Positions 22,929 to 31,128 of a stretch of 64,000 nt of DNA are shown one piece after another. Both the position numbers and the translations under genes were made by a program. The notes under the pieces are model-generated. The model was not told where the DNA came from and made no database searches. It was given only the letters and a program-made list of their open reading frames with translations. The DNA is from Microbacterium sp. EYE_78 (lineage in GTDB: Bacteria > Actinomycetota > Actinomycetes > Actinomycetales > Microbacteriaceae). The DNA lies in NCBI RefSeq assembly GCF_023149035.1, contig NZ_JAHXMY010000001.1, positions 310,001-374,000 of the forward strand, read 5' to 3'. The stretch's first letter is position 1, and the number at the start of each line of letters is the position of its first letter.

Positions 22929-24275
22929 ATGCTTCGTCCCGAATCGCTCGAGACCCGCACGCCGCTCGGCATGGCCGGTGAGATCGCCCGACTCGTCGCG
23001 GACGGCTCGCTCGAGCCGGGCGAGCGCCTGCCGACCGTGCGCGAGATGTCGGCCGCACTCGGCGTCTCCGCCGGGACCGTCGCCGCCGCGTGGCGCGCCC
23101 TCTCGGATGCGGGCACGATCGTCTCGCGCGGCCGGGCCGGCAGCTTCGTGCGGACCGAACCGCGCGAGTGGCTGAGTCCGCGCGTGCAGGGACTGGCCGG
23201 CGGCGCGCAGCCCGTGCGCCTCGACCTCTCGCACGGCACACCCGATCCGACGATGCTCCCCGCGTTGGAGGGCGCCTTCTCGCGGGTCGCCCCGCGCGCG
23301 GACACCGGGCGCTATCACGACCTGCCGGTGCTCCCCGAGCTGCACGCCCACATCGCCGAGACCTGGCCCGCACCCGGCGTCGAGACGTTCACCGTCGTCG
23401 ACGGCGCGCTCGACGGCATCTCGCGGACGCTCGAGCAGGTCGTGCGCTTCGGCGATCGCGTGGCGATCGAGTCGCCCGGGTTCCCGTACTTCTTCGACCT
23501 GCTCGAAGCGCTCGGCGCCGAGCCGATCCCGCTCACCCTCGACCGGGACGGCGTCACCCCGGGGTCGCTCTCCCGGGCACTCGCGCGCAAACCCGCCGCG
23601 ATCGTCGTGCAGCCCCGTGCGCAGAACCCGACCGGCATCTCGATGACGGTCGAACGCGCCCGCGTGCTCGCGCAGCTCATCATGCACGCGCCCGACGGCC
23701 GTCGCGTGACGGTCGTGGAGGACGACCACTCCGCCCTCATCTGCTCCGCACCCGATGTGACCCTCGCCCGGTGGATCCCGGGTCAGGTCGTGCACGTGCG
23801 GAGCTTCTCGAAGTCGCACGGGCCCGACCTCCGCATCGCCGCGCTCGGCGGACCCGCCCGCGTCGTGGAACGCCTCATCGCGCGCCGGATGCTCGGCCCC
23901 GGGTGGACCTCCCGGCTCCTGCAGACCGTGCTCCTCGGCCTGCTGACCGACCCGGGGTCCGTCGCGCGCGTGCGGACGGCCAGGCTCATCTACCGCGACC
24001 GCCTCGATCGGATGGCGACCGCGCTCCGCAAGCTCGGGGTCGATGTCGGCGACCCCGACGGCATCAACCTGTGGCTGCCGGTGGTCGACGAGCGGGCCGC
24101 GCGGATGCGGCTGGCCGCCTCGGGCATCGCCGTCTCAGCCGGTGTGCCCTACCGCGCCCCCGGGGACGAGACGATGGCGCCGCACGTGCGGGTGACCGCC
24201 GGTGTCGTCACCGCGAACGTCCGTCTCGTCGCCGAGGCTCTCGCCGAGGCCGCAGAGGCGCCGCCGCTGCCGTAG
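22929..24275 (+). CDS. MocR/GntR-type transcription regulator with aminotransferase-like domain
   Basis: Residues about 10-75 are a GntR winged helix (LEPGERLPTVREMSAALGVSAGTVAAAWRAL), and residues about 100-445 are a fold-type I aminotransferase-like domain with VVEDDHSALI and the PLP lysine in SFSKSHGPDLR. MocR proteins use PLP, sometimes with an amino compound, to sense metabolites and regulate adjacent divergent genes. Here the adjacent genes make and consume beta-alanine-type amines, so a beta-amino acid could be the signal. Full length for the family (448 aa). The ATG at 22929 has GAGGAGACGG just upstream. A short GGCGCC-AGC-GGCGCC hairpin (24275-24289) follows the gene. Confidence 0.88.
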   Translation: MLRPESLETRTPLGMAGEIARLVADGSLEPGERLPTVREMSAALGVSAGTVAAAWRALSDAGTIVSRGRAGSFVRTEPREWLSPRVQGLAGGAQPVRLDLSHGTPDPTMLPALEGAFSRVAPRADTGRYHDLPVLPELHAHIAETWPAPGVETFTVVDGALDGISRTLEQVVRFGDRVAIESPGFPYFFDLLEALGAEPIPLTLDRDGVTPGSLSRALARKPAAIVVQPRAQNPTGISMTVERARVLAQLIMHAPDGRRVTVVEDDHSALICSAPDVTLARWIPGQVVHVRSFSKSHGPDLRIAALGGPARVVERLIARRMLGPGWTSRLLQTVLLGLLTDPGSVARVRTARLIYRDRLDRMATALRKLGVDVGDPDGINLWLPVVDERAARMRLAASGIAVSAGVPYRAPGDETMAPHVRVTAGVVTANVRLVAEALAEAAEAPPLP

Positions 24276-24289
24276 GCGCCAGCGGCGCC
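24275..24289. terminator. Short hairpin between convergent MocR and cofD genes
   Basis: GGCGCC-AGC-GGCGCC is a perfect 6-bp stem with a 3-base loop in the 31-base gap between convergent genes. It is small but well placed for termination. Confidence 0.35.
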
Positions 24290-24306
24290 GTGTTGCCCCG
24301 GGCGAC

Positions 24307-25278
24307 TCACAGTCCCGCGGCCGCGAGCGCGGCGACGGCGAGCGCGCGGGTGCGCGCGGCATCCGCCATCCAGAGGGGCTCGACCCGGGCGTGCACGCCG
24401 AGCGCTTCGACTTCCGCCGCGGCGGCGGCGTCCTCTTCGGCGACAAGCCACGTGTCGAGCAGGCCGCCGTTCGAGCGGGCGCCGTAGTGGCCCGCGACCC
24501 CCGCCGCGGTGCACGGCACACCGGCCACCCGCAGGCAGACGTCGGCCATTCCCCGCACCGGGGCGTCGCCGATGATGGGCGAGACCCCGACGACGGGAGC
24601 GGATGCCTCGCGCACGGCATCGCCGAGGCCGGGGACGGCGACCACGGGGCCGATCGACACGATCGGGTTGGACGGAGCGAGAAGGATCGCGTCCGCCGCC
24701 GCGATCGCCTCGAGGACGCCCGGTGCCGGGACGGATGCCTCGACGCCTGGGTTCTCGAAGCGGACCGGTTCGAGCGAGGCGCGGTGGCGGGTCCACCACT
24801 CCTGGAAGTGCATCCGCCCGGCCTCCACCACCACGTGGGTGTCGACCTCGGCGTCGGTCATCGGCAGGAGGGTCGCCCGGAGGTCCCATCGGGACTGCAG
24901 ACGCGCGACGGCCTCGCTCGGCGTCTTCCCCTCGCGCAGCCACGACGTCCGTGCGATGTGGGCGCCGAGGTCGAGGTCGCCGAGCTCGAACCAGTCCCAG
25001 CCGACCCGCCAGGCGCGAAGCTCGTCGGAGACCCGACGGGAGTCGTCCGCGCGCCCCCACCCTCTGGTCCGGTCCTTCACCCCGGCGAGGGCGTACAGCA
25101 TCGAGTCGACGTCCGGCTGCAGCCGCAGGCCGCTCAGCCACAGGTCGTCGCCGGTGTTGCACACGACGGTGAGCTCGCCGCCGCGGGCGCGCAGTTCGTC
25201 GCGCAGGCCCACGGCGAAGGTGGAGCCGCCGACGCCGCCGGCGAGCAGGACGACACGGGGCGGGGTGCGGGCGGTCAC
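24307..25278 (-). CDS. cofD: 2-phospho-L-lactate/EPPG transferase (CofD/FbiA)
   Basis: The GTG at 25278 starts TARTPPRVVLLAGGVGGSTFAVGL, with the glycine-rich LAGGVGGS motif of CofD/FbiA. CNTGDDLWLSGLRLQPDVDSMLYALAG and LLAPSNPIVSIGPVVAVPG are further family blocks. The 323-residue enzyme transfers the phosphorylated three-carbon unit from its GDP form (made by CofC) to FO, giving (dehydro-)F420-0. TACGCT ends six bases before the GTG on the minus strand, so it is leaderless and shares a 33-base divergent promoter region with cofE. It converges on the MocR gene. Confidence 0.9.
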   Translation of the reverse strand: MTARTPPRVVLLAGGVGGSTFAVGLRDELRARGGELTVVCNTGDDLWLSGLRLQPDVDSMLYALAGVKDRTRGWGRADDSRRVSDELRAWRVGWDWFELGDLDLGAHIARTSWLREGKTPSEAVARLQSRWDLRATLLPMTDAEVDTHVVVEAGRMHFQEWWTRHRASLEPVRFENPGVEASVPAPGVLEAIAAADAILLAPSNPIVSIGPVVAVPGLGDAVREASAPVVGVSPIIGDAPVRGMADVCLRVAGVPCTAAGVAGHYGARSNGGLLDTWLVAEEDAAAAAEVEALGVHARVEPLWMADAARTRALAVAALAAAGL

Positions 25279-25311
25279 TCCCCCAGCGTACGGTCGCCGT
25301 ATCCTGGGCCG
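25279..25311. promoter_or_regulatory. Back-to-back leaderless promoters of cofD and cofE
   Basis: On the plus strand TATCCT (25300-25305) ends six bases before the cofE ATG. On the minus strand TACGCT ends six bases before the cofD GTG. The two genes are thus driven from a 33-base gap, with overlapping -35 regions. Confidence 0.55.
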
Positions 25312-26079
25312 ATGCCCGCCGCCCCCGCTCCCGCCGCGCTCACCGTCTGGCCCCTGACGGGGATCGGCGAGATCGTCCCCGGCACCGACCTGGTCGACGA
25401 GATCGTCCGGGCGGCCGGCGGCACGCTGGCGCACGGCGACATCCTCGTCGTCACCAGCAAGATCGTCTCGAAGGCCGAGGGGCGCTATCGCCCCGAGGCC
25501 GACCGCGACGCGGCCGTCGCCGAGGAGACCGTTCGCGTCGTCGCCGAGAACGAGGCGGGGACGGTCCGCATCGTCGAGAGCCGCCTCGGCATCGTCGCCG
25601 CCGCCGCGGGCGTCGACGCCAGCAACACCCCCGACGGGCTCATCCTGCTGCTGCCCGAAGACCCGGACGCCTCCGCACGGGTGCTGGCGGCCGGTATCCG
25701 GGAGCGCACCGGCGCCACGATCGGCGTCATCGTCTCGGACACGCTCGGGCGCGCGTGGCGCGAGGGGCAGACGGACTGCGCGATCGGCGCCGCAGGTGTG
25801 GTCGTCATCGAGGACCTACGGGGAGGGACGGATGCCTCGGGTCGCCCGCTCGCCGTCACACTGCCGTGCGTCGCCGACGAGATCGCGGGGGCGGGCGACC
25901 TCGTCAAGCGCAAGTCGAGCGGGATGCCGGTGGCCGTCGTCCGCGGTCGCGCCGACCTCGTGGGCGGCCTCGACCTGCCGGGTGCCCGGTCGATCGTCCG
26001 CCCGGCCGAGCGCGACCTCTTCGGCGAGGGCACGCGCGAGGCGTACGCGCGCGGCGTCGCCGACGCATCCGGGGGATAA
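25312..26079 (+). CDS. cofE: Coenzyme F420-0:L-glutamate ligase (CofE), stand-alone
   Basis: The 255-residue protein contains the CofE core: WPLTGIGEIVPGTDL, HGDILVVTSKIVSKAEGR, SDTLGRAWREGQTDCAIG and RGRADLVGGLDLPG. It adds the glutamate tail to F420-0 with GTP. Mycobacterial FbiB has the same domain fused to a C-terminal nitroreductase-like domain that reduces dehydro-F420-0; that domain is missing here and no separate copy is seen nearby. Leaderless start, TATCCT six bases upstream. With cofD, cofC and fbiC it completes the F420 gene set of the window. Confidence 0.9.
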   Translation: MPAAPAPAALTVWPLTGIGEIVPGTDLVDEIVRAAGGTLAHGDILVVTSKIVSKAEGRYRPEADRDAAVAEETVRVVAENEAGTVRIVESRLGIVAAAAGVDASNTPDGLILLLPEDPDASARVLAAGIRERTGATIGVIVSDTLGRAWREGQTDCAIGAAGVVVIEDLRGGTDASGRPLAVTLPCVADEIAGAGDLVKRKSSGMPVAVVRGRADLVGGLDLPGARSIVRPAERDLFGEGTREAYARGVADASGG

Positions 26080-26142
26080 CCCGAACCGAGGTCTCCGGAC
26101 CGCCCCGATGTGGGCGTTCTCCCCCGCCCCTACCTTGGGGAC

Positions 26143-27411
26143 ATGACCTCGAACACCACCCCGCCCCGCCGGCGGATCAGGCCGCTGCGCCGCCTCGGTG
26201 CGCTCGCGCAGCTCGCCGCGGCCGGCGTCGTCGGCATCGGCTTCCTGACCGCCCTCGTCTCACTCGTGAGCGTGGGCGTCGGCATGATCCTCGTGCTCGG
26301 CATCGGCATCCTCTTCCTCATCGCGGCGGTCTACGTCGCGTGGGCCGCGGCCTGGCTCGAGCACGAGCGGGTCGAGGGACTGTACGGACACGGCGTGCCG
26401 CGACTGCGGATCCGCACGAGCGGCGAACCCGGGTTCCGGGGATTCCTCCGGACCCTCTGGCTGCAGTTCATCGACGGCGGGATGTGGCGCGGCATCGCGA
26501 GCCTCGCGATCGCGACGGTCCTCGGCTGGGTCGTCATCGGCGCAGCCTGGGGCTTCGTCGCGGCGCTCGGCGTCGTGTTCTCGCCCGCCACCGCGCAGGG
26601 CCGTGACGTGCCCCTCATCGGCGTCGCGGTCAGCGACGGCTGGGCCGTCGTGGGCGGCATCGTCGCGGCGCTGTTCAGCCTCGGCATCCTCTTCGGCGTC
26701 TCACTCCTCGACGACCTCATCACCCGGTCGATCCTGGTGCCGTCCCGCGAGGCGATTCTCGCCGAGCAGGCACGGGCCGCCGGCGCACAGCGAGCCGGCG
26801 CCGTCCGCGCCAGCGAGGTCGAGCGCACCCGCATCGAGCGGGATCTCCACGACGGCGTCCAGCCCCGGCTCGTCTCGGTGGGGATGACCCTCGGCATGGC
26901 GCAGCAGAAGATCGACTCCGACCCGGCGGCCGCCAGGGCGCTCATCGACGAGGCGCACACCTCGACGAAGGCCGCCATCACCGAGCTCCGGCAGCTGGCC
27001 CGCGGCATCCACGCCTCGGTCCTCGACGACCGCGGACTCGATGCGGCCCTCTCAGCCCTCGCCGCACGGTCGCATGTGCCCGTCGCCCTCGACGTGCGCC
27101 TCGACGATCGGTGCAGCGCCACCTCCGAGGCCGCCGTGTACTTCGTCATCGCCGAATCGCTGACCAACGCCGCGAAGCACGCCCGCGCGACGGAGGTGCG
27201 GGTCGTGGTGCGCAGCCGCGACGACGCCGCGACCGGCCGGCTCATCTGGGCCCGGGTCGAGGACAACGGCATCGGCGGCGCGACCGTCGTGCCCGGCGGC
27301 GGCCTCGACGGCATCACCAACCGGGTGCTCGCCGCCGGCGGCACCGCGAAGCTCGACAGCCCCGTCGGCGGCCCGACGGCTCTGGAGGTGACGGTCCCGT
27401 GCGCATCCTGA
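26143..27411 (+). CDS. Two-component sensor histidine kinase (NarL-type, HisKA_3)
   Basis: A 422-residue kinase with two N-terminal membrane hairpins (about residues 28-75 and 120-195), a linker, the HisKA_3 dimerisation box with phosphorylated His236 in RIERDLHDGVQPRL, and a C-terminal HATPase with ESLTNAAKHA and VEDNGIGGATVVPGGGLDG. The membrane part resembles the Sensor domain of actinobacterial kinases with no large extracellular region. TACCTT ends six bases before the ATG at 26143, so it is leaderless. The next gene is its response regulator, overlapping by 13 bases. The signal is unknown; envelope stress is a guess based on the third gene of the operon. Confidence 0.9.
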   Translation: MTSNTTPPRRRIRPLRRLGALAQLAAAGVVGIGFLTALVSLVSVGVGMILVLGIGILFLIAAVYVAWAAAWLEHERVEGLYGHGVPRLRIRTSGEPGFRGFLRTLWLQFIDGGMWRGIASLAIATVLGWVVIGAAWGFVAALGVVFSPATAQGRDVPLIGVAVSDGWAVVGGIVAALFSLGILFGVSLLDDLITRSILVPSREAILAEQARAAGAQRAGAVRASEVERTRIERDLHDGVQPRLVSVGMTLGMAQQKIDSDPAAARALIDEAHTSTKAAITELRQLARGIHASVLDDRGLDAALSALAARSHVPVALDVRLDDRCSATSEAAVYFVIAESLTNAAKHARATEVRVVVRSRDDAATGRLIWARVEDNGIGGATVVPGGGLDGITNRVLAAGGTAKLDSPVGGPTALEVTVPCAS

Positions 27412-28082
27412 TCTGCGAGGACTCCACACTGCTGCGCGAAGGACTCGTGCGCGTGCTCGAGGACGCCGGCCACACCGTGGTCGCCGCCCTCCCCGACGCC
27501 GACGGCCTCGTCGACGCGGTCACCGATACGGCCCCCGAGCTCTGCATCCTCGACGTGCGACTGCCGCCGACGTTCACGGACGAAGGCATCCGGGCGGCGC
27601 TCGCGCTGCGGGCGCAGCATCCTTCCCTCCCGGTGCTGGTCCTCAGCCAGTACGTCGAGGAGCGCTACGCGAGCGACCTCATCACCGGCCAGAACGCCGC
27701 CCTCGGCTACCTGCTGAAGGACCGCGTCGCCGACGTCCGCGACTTCCTCGACTCGATCGACCGCATCGCGTCGGGAGCCACGGTGCTCGACCCCGAGGTC
27801 GTCGCCCAGCTGCTGACGCGACGGGCGCGGGACGAGCGGATGTCGCGCCTCACCGACCGGGAACGCTCGGTCCTCGCGCTCATCGCCGAAGGCAAGAGCA
27901 ACTCCGCGATCGCCGGCGCGCTCTTCGTCTCCGAGGCGAGCGTCGAGAAGCACATCACGTCCCTCTTCCAGAAACTCGACCTCGAACAGGACGAGCACGG
28001 CAACCGCCGCGTCCTCGCGGCCCTCGTGCACCTCGAGCACGGCGGTCCCGGCCACACCGACCAGAACGGAGCAGTCCGATGA
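27399..28082 (+). CDS. NarL/FixJ-family response regulator
   Basis: A 227-residue regulator: receiver with acidic pocket (CEDS at residues 6-9), phosphoacceptor Asp52 (LCILDVRLP), Lys in LLKDRV, and a C-terminal LuxR helix-turn-helix (LTDRERSVLALIAEGKSN...VSEASVEKHI). The GTG start at 27399 lies inside the end of the kinase gene, with GGAGG 13 bases upstream. A RLPPTFTDEG insertion after the phosphorylation site is typical of this subgroup. It probably controls its own operon including the DUF4097-like gene, with which it overlaps by four bases. Confidence 0.9.
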   Translation: MRILICEDSTLLREGLVRVLEDAGHTVVAALPDADGLVDAVTDTAPELCILDVRLPPTFTDEGIRAALALRAQHPSLPVLVLSQYVEERYASDLITGQNAALGYLLKDRVADVRDFLDSIDRIASGATVLDPEVVAQLLTRRARDERMSRLTDRERSVLALIAEGKSNSAIAGALFVSEASVEKHITSLFQKLDLEQDEHGNRRVLAALVHLEHGGPGHTDQNGAVR

Positions 28083-28933
28083 GCATCGACCTGAACCCGC
28101 CCGCCGCCGCAGCCGGCGCCACGCCCCCGCCCCCGTCCCCGCCGCGTTCGTCGGCGAAGGTCGTCGCGATCCTCGCGATGAGCCTCGGCGGCGCGCTGCT
28201 GCTCGGCACCCTCGTGTCGGGCATCGGCTCGATCGCCTACGCCGCCGGCGACCGCGGCGCCGGCAGCCGCTCCGCGGACGCGACCGACATCAGCGCCCTG
28301 TCACTCGACGTGTCGGCAGGCCACGTCGTCGTCCAATACGCGGACGTCGACGAGGCGGTCCTCGAGATCACCGGCGGCGATCGTGACTGGCGACTGGATC
28401 GCCGAGGCGACACGCTCTCGCTCTCGAACGACCGGCCGTGGTGGGCGTTCCAGGCCGGCTTCGACTGGAACGACAGCCGCGCGACGCTGACCCTCCCGTC
28501 GGAACTCGAGGAACAGCAGCTCGACGCCCGCTTCGAGGTGTCCGCCGGGTCGATCACGGCGGGCGGCACCTACGGCGACCTCCAGATCGACGTCGGGGCC
28601 GGCGACGCGGATGTGACGGGCACCGCCGACGACGTGACCGTCGAGGTGAGCGCCGGCAGTGCCGATGTCGACGTCGACGGCGTGCGCACCGCGGACCTGC
28701 AGATCGGCGCCGGCGAGATCGTCGCGTCGCTGACGGGCGAGTCGCTCCGGGACGTCCGGATCGACGTCAGCGCCGGAACGCTCGTGGCCGACCTCCCCGA
28801 CGCGGACTACGACGTCACGTCCGACGTGTCGGCGGGCTCCTTCGACAACAACCTGTCGACCTCGACCGGCGCGGCGCGCACGGTCGACGTGCAGGTCTCC
28901 GCCGGCAACGTCACCCTCACCCCCGGCGACTGA
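28079..28933 (+). CDS. DUF4097-like membrane-anchored beta-repeat protein
   Basis: A 284-residue protein with a proline-rich cytoplasmic N-terminus, one membrane segment (about residues 28-58) and an extracellular beta-helix-like region. The region carries repeated xVSAGxxxV and xIGAGxxxx units spaced about 20 residues (LDVSAGHVVV, FEVSAGSITA, IDVGAGDADV, VEVSAGSADV, LQIGAGEIVA, IDVSAGTLVA, SDVSAGSFDN, VQVSAGNVTL). This pattern is that of DUF4097/DUF4098 'adhesin-like' repeats often found with two-component or PspC-type envelope genes. ATGA overlap with the response regulator shows it is part of the operon. Function unknown. Confidence 0.8.
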   Translation: MSIDLNPPAAAAGATPPPPSPPRSSAKVVAILAMSLGGALLLGTLVSGIGSIAYAAGDRGAGSRSADATDISALSLDVSAGHVVVQYADVDEAVLEITGGDRDWRLDRRGDTLSLSNDRPWWAFQAGFDWNDSRATLTLPSELEEQQLDARFEVSAGSITAGGTYGDLQIDVGAGDADVTGTADDVTVEVSAGSADVDVDGVRTADLQIGAGEIVASLTGESLRDVRIDVSAGTLVADLPDADYDVTSDVSAGSFDNNLSTSTGAARTVDVQVSAGNVTLTPGD

Positions 28934-28947
28934 CTCCGTCGCGCACC

Positions 28948-29006
28948 GCGAGCCGCCGCAGATGGTCGCCCCTTCGACGGGCGAATGACCATCCGCGGCG
29001 GCTCGC
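28948..29006. terminator. Bidirectional terminator
   Basis: GCGAGCCGCCGC (28948-28959) and GCGGCGGCTCGC (28995-29006) are perfect complements, extended inward by GATGGTC/GACCAT and GCCC/GGGC pairs, forming a long hairpin between the convergent DUF4097-like and aztD genes. Confidence 0.75.
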
Positions 29007-29020
29007 GGGCGTTGCGAGGG

Positions 29021-30205
29021 TCAGCCGATGACGGCGATCTCGTTGGGGACGTGGTCGAGGGCGACCGTCTGCGCGATCTCGCCGGTGGTCAAGTCGACGA
29101 CGACGATCTCGCTGTCGGCGGGGTCGGTGACGTAGGCGCGGTCACCCGCCACCTTCACCGAGGGGTGCGGGTCCTGCCACTCGGCCGGGCCCTCCCACGG
29201 GTCGACCACCTGCAGCGACGAGGTGATCTCACCCGTCGCCGGGTCGATCGAGTGCAGCTTGCCGTCGGTGCCGATCAGCACGGCCTCCTCGGCCGGTCCG
29301 CGTCCGACGCCCCGGTAGGTGTACTCCACACCGTCGGGCAGGGCGACCGTCTCGAGCGTGCCGGCGGCGGTGTCGACGAGGGCGAGGTCGCGCAGGAGGT
29401 AGCCCTCGGCATCCGGGTCGGTCTTGTAATCCATGACGACGAGCGGGCTCGACTCGGAGACGTACGCGTTGCCGCTGCGGCCGAACTCGTCGGGAGCGTC
29501 GAGCTTGGTGATCTCGCCGTCCTTCACGAGCAGCACGCCGTCCTCGCAGCCGAAGACGACCGCCTCGCCCTGCGCCGTCCCCTCGCCGTGCACGCCGGGG
29601 CACTGGTCGTTCGACGCGATCTCGTCGCGGTTCGCGTCGAGGACGCGGATGCCGGTGCGCCCCGCCTCGGTCCCGACGGTCGTCAGCAGCGTGCCGTCCT
29701 CGAGCTCGACCGAGACGCCGTGGTGGGCGGTGTCACCCGGGATCACCTCGGCTTCGGGTAGCTCGCCCTCCGATGCCGCGAGCGCGGCGGAGTCGAACAC
29801 GGTCGTGTCGCTCGTCGCGTCGTCGTAGAGCACCGTCTTGTCGGCGTGCGAGACGACGTGTCCCGCGGCGGCCGCCGGCACCAGCAGCTCGGTCAGCTCG
29901 GGGGCCCGCGCGTCGAGCAGCTGGAAGCCCTTCGACGTCGTCACCATGACGTGTCGGCCGTCGCCGGCGGCGTTGAGGCGGATGAACTCCTCGGAGTCGA
30001 AGTCGCCGAGCTCGGCCAGGTCGTCGCCGCCGAAGACGGTGACGCCGCCCTCGTAGGCGACCGCGAGCCGCGGCCCGGCGACCGGCGCGGGCGCGTCGCT
30101 GGACTCCGCCGCGGGCGCCGAGCCCGGGTCCGCCGCGGACGCGCAGCCCGCCAGCAGCAGGGCAGCGGCGCCGGCGAGGGCGCCGTACTGCAGGATCTTG
30201 TTCAT
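29021..30205 (-). CDS. aztD: AztD-type zinc metallochaperone lipoprotein (first copy)
   Basis: The ATG at 30205 (MNKILQYGALAG) follows GGAAAGGAAAACC and is preferred to the in-frame codon at 30232. The 394-residue protein has a lipoprotein signal with lipobox LAGC and then beta-propeller-like repeats (VTVFGGDDLAELGDF, LLVKDGEITKL, AYVTDPADSEIVVVDLTTGEI). It matches the AztD family: secreted chaperones that hand zinc to the binding protein AztC. It is the last gene of the aztBDCD run. It lacks the HVDHFHYY cluster of the second copy, so its metal site must be built otherwise. Two cysteines (NDQCPG, VFGCED) may pair. Confidence 0.75.
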   Translation of the reverse strand: MNKILQYGALAGAAALLLAGCASAADPGSAPAAESSDAPAPVAGPRLAVAYEGGVTVFGGDDLAELGDFDSEEFIRLNAAGDGRHVMVTTSKGFQLLDARAPELTELLVPAAAAGHVVSHADKTVLYDDATSDTTVFDSAALAASEGELPEAEVIPGDTAHHGVSVELEDGTLLTTVGTEAGRTGIRVLDANRDEIASNDQCPGVHGEGTAQGEAVVFGCEDGVLLVKDGEITKLDAPDEFGRSGNAYVSESSPLVVMDYKTDPDAEGYLLRDLALVDTAAGTLETVALPDGVEYTYRGVGRGPAEEAVLIGTDGKLHSIDPATGEITSSLQVVDPWEGPAEWQDPHPSVKVAGDRAYVTDPADSEIVVVDLTTGEIAQTVALDHVPNEIAVIG

Positions 30206-30228
30206 GGTTTTCCTTTCCAGGGAACGCC

Positions 30229-31128
30229 TCACGGGGTGAGGCCGTCGGCGATGCGCTGCAGGTTGCGTCGCATCATGTCGAGGTAGGTGTCGCCGGGTTC
30301 ACCGGCGGGCGCGAGGGACTCGGTGAACAGCGCGACGACGCCCACGTCGCGTCCCGCCTCGTCGGCGAGCACCTGCATGAGCCGGTCGGGCTGCGACGAG
30401 TCCGCGAAGATCGTCCGCACGCCGCCCTCGTCGATCGCATCGACGAGCTCCTGCAGATCCGACGCGCTCGGTGCAGCGAGGGTCGTGCCGCCCGGGACGG
30501 CCGCACCGAGGATGCGGACGTCGTACCGGCGGGCGAGGTAGCCGAACACGTGGTGGTTCGTCACGAGCGCGCGCCGATCCTCCGGGATGTCGCCGAGGGT
30601 CGCCGCCATCTCGGCATCGAGCTCGTCGAGCTGCGCGAGATACGCCGCGGCGGCGCGGTCGACGGATGCCGCGCCGTCGCCCGCGATCCCGGCGAGCTCC
30701 GGCGCGAGCGCGTCGACCACGAGCGCGGTCTGCGTGGGGTCGGTCCAGAAGTGAGGGTCCGCGCCGTCGCCCTCCGCGTACGGGAGCACCTCGACGTGAT
30801 CACCCGCGACGAACTGCGGTGCACCGTCGGCGGCGGCCGCGTCGACGTGGTGCTGCACGCCCTCTTCGAGCCCCAGCCCGTTCGAGACGACGAGGTCGGC
30901 GTCGCGCAGCTGGGCGGCCTCCCTCGCCGACAGCTCGAACGAGTGCGGGTCGGCGTTCGGCGGCATCAGGGTGACGACCTCGACCGCGTCGCCGGCGAGG
31001 TTCTCGACGATGTCGCCGAGGATGTTCGTCGTCGCGACCACGGTCGGGCGGTCATCCGCCGCCGGTGCGCAGGCGACGAGCGCCGCCACGCTCGCGACGG
31101 CCAGCGTCACGGCGAGCGCGCGCCTCAT
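30229..31128 (-). CDS. aztC: Zinc ABC importer substrate-binding lipoprotein (AztC-like)
   Basis: A 299-residue cluster A-I (ZnuA/AztC) binding protein with a lipobox LVAC. Likely zinc ligands are the histidines in PNADPHSFE, ADPHFWTDP and VTNHHVFGYL and the acidic residue in TIFADSSQPDRL. The family's His-rich loop is short here (HHVDAAAADG). The ATG at 31128 overlaps the stop of the upstream aztD copy. It picks up zinc at the cell surface and passes it to AztB. Confidence 0.87.
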   Translation of the reverse strand: MRRALAVTLAVASVAALVACAPAADDRPTVVATTNILGDIVENLAGDAVEVVTLMPPNADPHSFELSAREAAQLRDADLVVSNGLGLEEGVQHHVDAAAADGAPQFVAGDHVEVLPYAEGDGADPHFWTDPTQTALVVDALAPELAGIAGDGAASVDRAAAAYLAQLDELDAEMAATLGDIPEDRRALVTNHHVFGYLARRYDVRILGAAVPGGTTLAAPSASDLQELVDAIDEGGVRTIFADSSQPDRLMQVLADEAGRDVGVVALFTESLAPAGEPGDTYLDMMRRNLQRIADGLTP

